Shown: positions 59,108-64,000 of the stretch, in pieces
How positions within the stretch are numbered: position 1 is the first letter of the stretch
How the letters are laid out: every line of letters begins with the position of its first letter
Assembly: GCA_016165875.1 (NCBI GenBank)
Contig: JABBOT010000011.1
Location: forward strand, 12,153,766 to 12,217,765
Source of the DNA: Acanthopleura granulata
Lineage: Eukaryota > Mollusca > Polyplacophora > Chitonida > Chitonidae
Direction of reading: 5' to 3'
Length of the DNA: 64,000 nt
Made by a program: the position numbers and the translations under genes
Notes under the pieces: generated by a model
The model's input: the letters and a program-made list of their open reading frames with translations, nothing else
Database searches by the model: none
Told to the model about the DNA's origin: nothing

Positions 59108-59379
59108 AATTTAATTATTTGTTTATTTGATTGGTGTTTTACGACGTATTCAGGAATATTTCACTTCTACGACGGCGGCCAGCGTTATGGTGGGAGGAAA
59201 CCAGGCAGAGCCCGGGGGAAACCCACCACCACCCACAGGTTGCTGACAGACTTTCCCACGTACGGCCCGAGAGGAAACCAGCATGAGCTGGTCTTGAACT
59301 CACATCGACTGCATTGGTGGGAGGCTTCTGGGTTATTACGCTGCGCTAGCGCGCTAACCAACTGAGCCACGGAGGCCCC
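59108..59379 (-). mobile_element. tRNA-headed SINE, full length
   Basis: Complete head (GCCTCCGTGGCTCAGTTGGT on the minus strand), middle and tail. 8-bp target duplication GTAGTTTT at 59,100-59,107 and 59,380-59,387. Confidence 0.9.
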
Positions 59380-59779
59380 GTAGTTTTGTGGAATGTGTAT
59401 AAACATTAACCAGACAGAAGGATCTATAAACAGGAAGTCTCTAGGTCATGCCTCTCACAGCTCAACCATTGCCAAATTCCCAAAGATAACTTCAGGAGCT
59501 CTCTGTTAAATTGGTATTTTACGCCATAATCGAGAATATTTCTCTTCCGTGACGTCGGTCAGCTGTATTGGGAAGATAAATCTCGGCCTATCTGACAACC
59601 CCATTCCCCTGACTTCAAACAGCATCCATATTTTTTATAGTTGAATCTCCCTTTTAGGGTTTATGAGATAAAAGGCTTTGTCATCATCTAAAATAGCTTC
59701 ACAGTCAGTGATTTCATGAACAAGCTTCTCAGAATTACCATCATCAGTCAGTTGTAATATCGCTGACTCGCTGATTTAC

Positions 59780-59832
59780 TGATCGATTGATTGACTGATT
59801 GGTGTTTAACCCCGCACTTGAGAATTTTTCTG
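59780..59832 (-). mobile_element. SINE tail fragment
   Basis: 'tgattggtgtttaaccccgc' followed by 'acttgagaatttttctg' matches only the 3' end of the SINE; the next SINE begins immediately to its right. Confidence 0.55.
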
Positions 59833-60098
59833 TTATATTTATTTGATTTATTTATTTGACTGGTGTTTTACGCCGAATTCCAGAATATATACGGCGGCGG
59901 CAAGCATTGTGGTGAGAGGAAACCGGGCAGAGCAGGGGGAAACCAGCGACCATCCACCGGTTGCTGGCATACCTTCCCACCTACGACCGAGAGAGGGAGA
60001 GCATGAGATGGACTTGAAGTCACAGCGACGGCATTGGCGGGAGGCTTCCGGGTCATTGCGCTGCACTAGTTCGATAACCGTGCCACGGAGACCCCCTT
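59833..60098 (-). mobile_element. tRNA-headed SINE, full length
   Basis: Tail 'tttatttgactggtgtttta', middle with 'gtggtgagaggaaaccgggc', and a head ending 'gtgccacggagaccccc' with a decayed A-box. No clear target duplication. Confidence 0.8.
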
Positions 60099-60194
60099 TC
60101 ATTTATATGACGGGCACCTGTGTAAGAGTGGAGCAAATTAGGCGTCTGACATTCCTTTTGATTTAAAGGCCTCAGTTGCAATGAGAAACGCAGG

Positions 60195-60640
60195 CGTATC
60201 TTTCCCCATTCCTTCCCACTTTCCATACCACACAATTGTTCCGTGACCGATTCTCATGCAGCCAGGTGCAATATGGCCTGATACGTTGACCAAGGTCTTT
60301 CCCCATTCCCCATCAAACAACTAGCTTGTTGTCAATTCCCATTCTTTTAAGGAAAGACCAGTCAGTTTTTAACTTAGCGTTAATTACCCCTTAACTATGA
60401 GCACTTCTTATCTCTTCAACATAGGTTGTCATGGCAGTGAACTGAATACTTAGGTGAGTGGCATTTCATGAAACCAGGGACTATGGCCGATTCTCATTCA
60501 CCACAATGTGGCCCGATAGGCTGACTGGGCTTTCCTCATTCCACGTCAGACAACTGCCTGTGGACGATTCTGAGACAGTTACAATAGGGCCAATGATTTG
60601 TTAGATCTATTCCCATTCCCTTTCAGACAATGCATTTCTC
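60195..60640 (+). repeat. Degenerate ~80-100-bp repeat
   Basis: Phrases 'ctttccccattcc', 'cagacaactg' and 'ccgattctcat' recur near 60,198, 60,298, 60,529 and 60,608. A fragment of the 44.9-kb fold-back element lies inside (about 60,464-60,482). Confidence 0.45.
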
Positions 60641-61191
60641 CATGGCAAATTATCAGTCAGCTGTAATAACTGCTTATTGCGCCTCTGTGCATCTCACATA
60701 CATGTTGAACATTCAGCCCATGTGTGGGATTCCTCTTCTTACAACTTTCAACAAATCACTTCGCTAGAGGTATACAGTTTCCTTTATAACAAAGACAAAG
60801 TGTTTTTTTGTTCTTTCCAGAGGTAAGGACTTTGATTGAATTCCCTTGGTGACTTTCTCGAGTGATGTATATCTACAATGGAAAGTAATCTCTAGTGTTT
60901 AATTGGCCCACATTTTTATCGATGCAAACAGAACTATTTCTACAGCTTTTGTTTGTGCTTGCGTACGGGATTTTTCCACACATATGCAAGAGGTTGTTTT
61001 TTTTTTTTTGTTTGTTTTCTTTGTTTCGTTCCATGACGAGAGAATTAATCAGTCGTTATGAAAATGCCCATTGAACCTTGCTAATCACCATACTTATCAG
61101 ACTTTGATTCTGTTTATCCGCACGAGATTATCCCGCTCCTATGGACGCCGACTGAGGATCTTTCGCTGCTTCGCTTCGTCGACTTTTGCAG

Positions 61192-61267
61192 TTCCGGGAG
61201 ATGACGCGGAGCAGCCGGACAGCGAAGTAGTGAGGAACGGAGGAATTGCTGACATTGAGGCAGCAAG
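61192..61267 (+). CDS. Candidate internal coding exon, weak
   Basis: A GC-rich 76-nt island preceded by a pyrimidine-rich tract ending TTTTGCAG and followed by AAG|GTAAAA. Its open frame reads VPGDDAEQPDSEVV and then RNGGIADIEAAR, acidic and without low complexity. No partner exon was found in the window, and I recognise no family. A plus-strand gene continuing to the right is one possibility; chance is another. Confidence 0.25.
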
Positions 61268-61599
61268 GTAAAAAAAAGATGCTTTGTCGACTTTCATGCG
61301 GCCCTGCGAAAAATCACGAGGATTCTCTTCATCTTAGGATCAATGGTTATAAACTTAACGCCACGTCGGCAATATTACAGCCATATGGCACGTGGCACGT
61401 TCATCTTAGTGGGATAAAAAGTACTTGCATTTCAATCGCTGTTACACACGAGGTGAGGGGTCAAACCCTACCTCGGACAAGGAATTTGTAGTTTTTCCCC
61501 GCTTTGAGAACAACAAGCAGCTCGACTGGTCTGTTTGCACCTATTTGAAGGCTACTTGTCGTCCATCAACACGGTGTGCATATATTTATATGCGTTACA

Positions 61600-61740
61600 T
61601 GTGTGCGTGGGAATATTCCTTTGTAACTCTCTCAGGGTTGGTGGCTTATCCACATAAAACCTTACCGCCGTGTGCACGTGACAAATTCTTGAATGTGACG
61701 CTAAACAACAATCAAATAAATAAATTAAGTAAATAAATAG
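61600..61740 (+). mobile_element. SINE remnant of another subfamily
   Basis: Ends 'aattcttgaatgtgacgcta' then 'aacaacaatcaaataaataa', a variant of the mollusc-type tail (GACGCTAAAC in place of GGCGTAAAAC). Confidence 0.5.
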
Positions 61741-61807
61741 AGGTAGGACTGGTACTACACTACATGACATTTTGACTCAGTATCGCGTCTCAGAATCTCG
61801 TTATACT

Positions 61808-61990
61808 GGCTCCCTCTCCGGCCATACGTAGGAAGGTCTGCCAGCAACCTGAGGATGGTCGTGGGTTTCCCCCCAGGCTCTGCCCGGTTTCCTCCCACCA
61901 TAATGCTGACCGCCGTGGGATAAGTGAAATATTCTTGAGTACGGAGTAAAACATTAATCAAATAAATAAATAAATAAATAAATAAATATC
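61808..61990 (+). mobile_element. SINE lacking its tRNA head
   Basis: Begins in the middle ('ggctccctctccggccatac'), continues to 'tgagtacggagtaaaacatt', and ends in about seven AAAT units. Confidence 0.8.
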
Positions 61991-63089
61991 GTTTTTCATG
62001 TGTTTATCTCACAAGATACTTTCTTCTAACCTCCAGCCTCACTGGCAGGGCGCGGTTACTGTTTAAATAAAATGGGTCACTTGTGAAGATGTTCGATGGA
62101 TTGGACAGGTAGGTAGTGCATTATCTTGGAGCTCTTAATACTGCTGTAACTATCGCGAAAATAAAGGAAATTAAAGAAAACAATGAAGAAAATAAGTGAA
62201 GTCTTAAACTGTATGAATTAACGCAGACATAAATGCCAACCAGTAATAAATAAATCGGATATTTTTAATATTTTTTAAATACCCATTAAAATACGTCTAA
62301 AAAGAATGGATTTAAACAATAGGTCACACAAAATGGCTGCCAATAACGCACGAGGCCATTCTGGTATGTACTTGGCTCTTGCTGGAAGTTACCGGAGGTG
62401 CCCAATAGCACGAAATCTAAGCCTGGTAACGACCATCACGCAGGTTAGGGAGTATTACTTTGCTTTTAATCAGTCAAGTCTGGAACCACCTGATGACGTC
62501 ATTAACACACAGTTATTAGTTAATAAAACCTGATGAGAACTGAAACGCGAGACTGTTACCTTCCTTACACAAGACCAATTTGGCGCCACGATCATATTCC
62601 CTGGAACCTAGAGATGACATCGTGCGTTATCATGAGGTAGCTGAGTTTAATCAAGATACGGAACTCTCTTGTTTCAATGAGGCAGGACAAACTGGTGGTT
62701 ATGAGGAGTGATTAAGACACTTGCCTTTTAATTGCTCAGTCACGCGATACTTGGATTCAGTCACATTTCTGGACAAAAAATGTTCAGGATATAGTTCATG
62801 TAAAGCTAAACCCAGTTTCTCAACGTAAATTTACTTCAAAATGATACGAATCACATGTGCAGACGACTCTATCTGATAACCCGAAAATCTCGTTTAAATG
62901 CGCAATTTCTGCTTCCATGAATTTTACGCCAAAGGTTTAGCATTCCCCAACTTCTATATCATTGTCTGGCCATTTGGTGACAATAAATGATCGGCGGTTC
63001 TCTCTCGTTTCGTCTGATATGAAATTCGTTGGACAACACTTTCTTTACACTAGCATGACGTGTGTCCTACAGGTAAACCGTTCGCCAGC
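61991..63089. other. No gene recognised
   Basis: AT-rich sequence with short open frames only, including a 75-codon plus-strand frame at 62,306 without recognisable features. No repeat from the rest of the window was noticed. Confidence 0.35.
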
Positions 63090-63238
63090 GCAAAAGGCCA
63101 AACGCTGGTGTTATACTTGTGGCACTGAGGCCTCGTCCACTCATATATATACTGGGTGTCATCATATATGTGAAAACTTGATGAGTATGGCGATAAATAA
63201 CCAATCACTCAATCACTCAGTCAAGTTAATAAGGTATT
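63090..63238 (+). mobile_element. Decayed SINE-like fragment
   Basis: 'ttgatgagtatggcgataaa' followed by 'taaccaatcactcaatcact' resembles a degraded SINE 3' end. Head not identifiable. Confidence 0.35.
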
Positions 63239-63240
63239 AA

Positions 63241-63846
63241 TGTCAGTGGGAAATGAGTTGCGTAATTTGGCTCACGTGTAAACCAAGCGGATTCCAGAGA
63301 GAACTGGCTCTCTTGTTGTTGAAGGGTCTTCCCTATCTATACACCTATACCTGTAGTTCGGAAAGGACGGACGTTTTTCGTGTCCTGGTTAGGAATTTCT
63401 TCCTGCCAATTTACCAACTCGGGACGTGTATCGCTTAGCATCTTTCTGAATAGGTGTATTGCAGCGTATGTATGACATAAAGTTACAGGATGAATGTAGC
63501 GCAATACGGACACAACCAGGGAAAATTGCACAACTTTAAAAATCTGCTGGTGTATTCGAACCTGAGGTCAATGAGAAGGGTTGTTATAGGAGTTGGAATG
63601 GAGACCGGTTATTGTGTAGAGCTGAGTGGGGTTGAAATTTTATGTATGCTTAGGTTTCACGTCATACTTAGCAATTTTTCCGTCATATGACGACCAGGAA
63701 TCCTTATTACGTATGTTTACTTTGTGTTCTTGAGGCAAGGCGAGACCATGCATCCACTCGGCATTAGACACCAGACAAGGCATTATTCTGGGGCCCCTCA
63801 GTGCTGAGCGACAAGCGAGGTAGCAGCAATAACCATTAAAGCCTCT
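63241..63846. other. No gene recognised
   Basis: Only short, unremarkable frames on both strands. No splice-flanked coding island was found. Confidence 0.35.
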
Positions 63847-63930
63847 GGTATGACTAGACCCGGGATTGACCCTGGATCTCCCAACCTCGAGGCGGACGCT
63901 CTAGCCGCTAGGCCACCCAGGCGGTCTGCC
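63847..63930 (-). mobile_element. tRNA-like SINE head
   Basis: The minus strand carries an A-box-like TGGCCTAGCGGCTAGAGCG and a B-box-like GGGTCAATCCCGG at tRNA-like spacing. The anticodon arm does not fold cleanly, so it is a tRNA-derived repeat rather than a working tRNA gene. Confidence 0.6.
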
Positions 63931-64000
63931 TAGTTAGACAATTAGACGAGTTAAACAATTATCAAGCTAGCTAGCCAAGGAGAAGAAAACATAAAAACCA

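Noticed and set aside
62306..62533. 75-codon plus-strand frame
   Set aside because: No domain, no splice-site context and no sign of coding constraint.
63847..63930. Possible tRNA gene
   Set aside because: A- and B-box are present, but the anticodon arm does not pair convincingly and the sequence matches a tRNA-derived SINE head.

Overview
This is a eukaryotic genome window, most likely from a mollusc or another lophotrochozoan. It is AT-rich, has one spliced animal gene, and carries many copies of a tRNA-headed SINE of a kind common in molluscan genomes. There is no operon organisation.

Region 1 (1-3,727) has no gene I can recognise. It holds five copies of a degenerate ~60-bp repeat and some tRNA-related SINE debris, and is the 3' flank of the next gene. 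Region 2 (3,728-21,103, minus strand) is a complete CCDC39 gene, which encodes an axonemal 96-nm ruler protein. Its 22 coding exons join without a break into 946 codons plus a stop. A good RFX X-box lies 94 bp upstream of the start codon, as expected for a motile-cilium gene. Four introns (8, 11, 16, 18) each carry an unrelated minisatellite close to the splice acceptor. A displaced copy of part of intron 8, with a much shorter array, lies at 22,637-22,811.

Region 3 (about 23.7-59.6 kb) has no convincing gene. It is a mosaic of old, diverged, head-to-tail duplications. Four multi-kilobase units begin near 23,735, 36,280, 40,723 and 48,371 and share the same order of blocks. Further partial repeats run from 54 to 59.6 kb. 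A truncated SINE sits at the same place in all four units and so predates the duplications. Intact SINEs with target-site duplications, and one LTR element, are found in single units and are younger.

Region 4, nested in unit 1 (29,091-33,787), is a recent but defective Ty3/gypsy-type LTR retroelement read on the minus strand. It has an 842-bp 5' LTR, an initiator-tRNA-Met-like primer site, a gag with two breaks, a textbook -1 frameshift signal (slippery heptamer, 5-nt spacer, 10-bp hairpin), a protease, and the first residues before reverse transcriptase. The rest of pol is replaced by an inverted copy of the 5' LTR plus 151 bp of flanking genomic DNA. The result is a fold-back element with 767-bp arms, U3 ends at both outer borders, and a 4-bp direct repeat AGAC. 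The matching empty site is visible in unit 2 at 39,083.

Region 5 (59.6-64 kb) holds more SINE copies, a small tandem repeat, a tRNA-like SINE head, and one weak candidate exon at 61,192-61,267.
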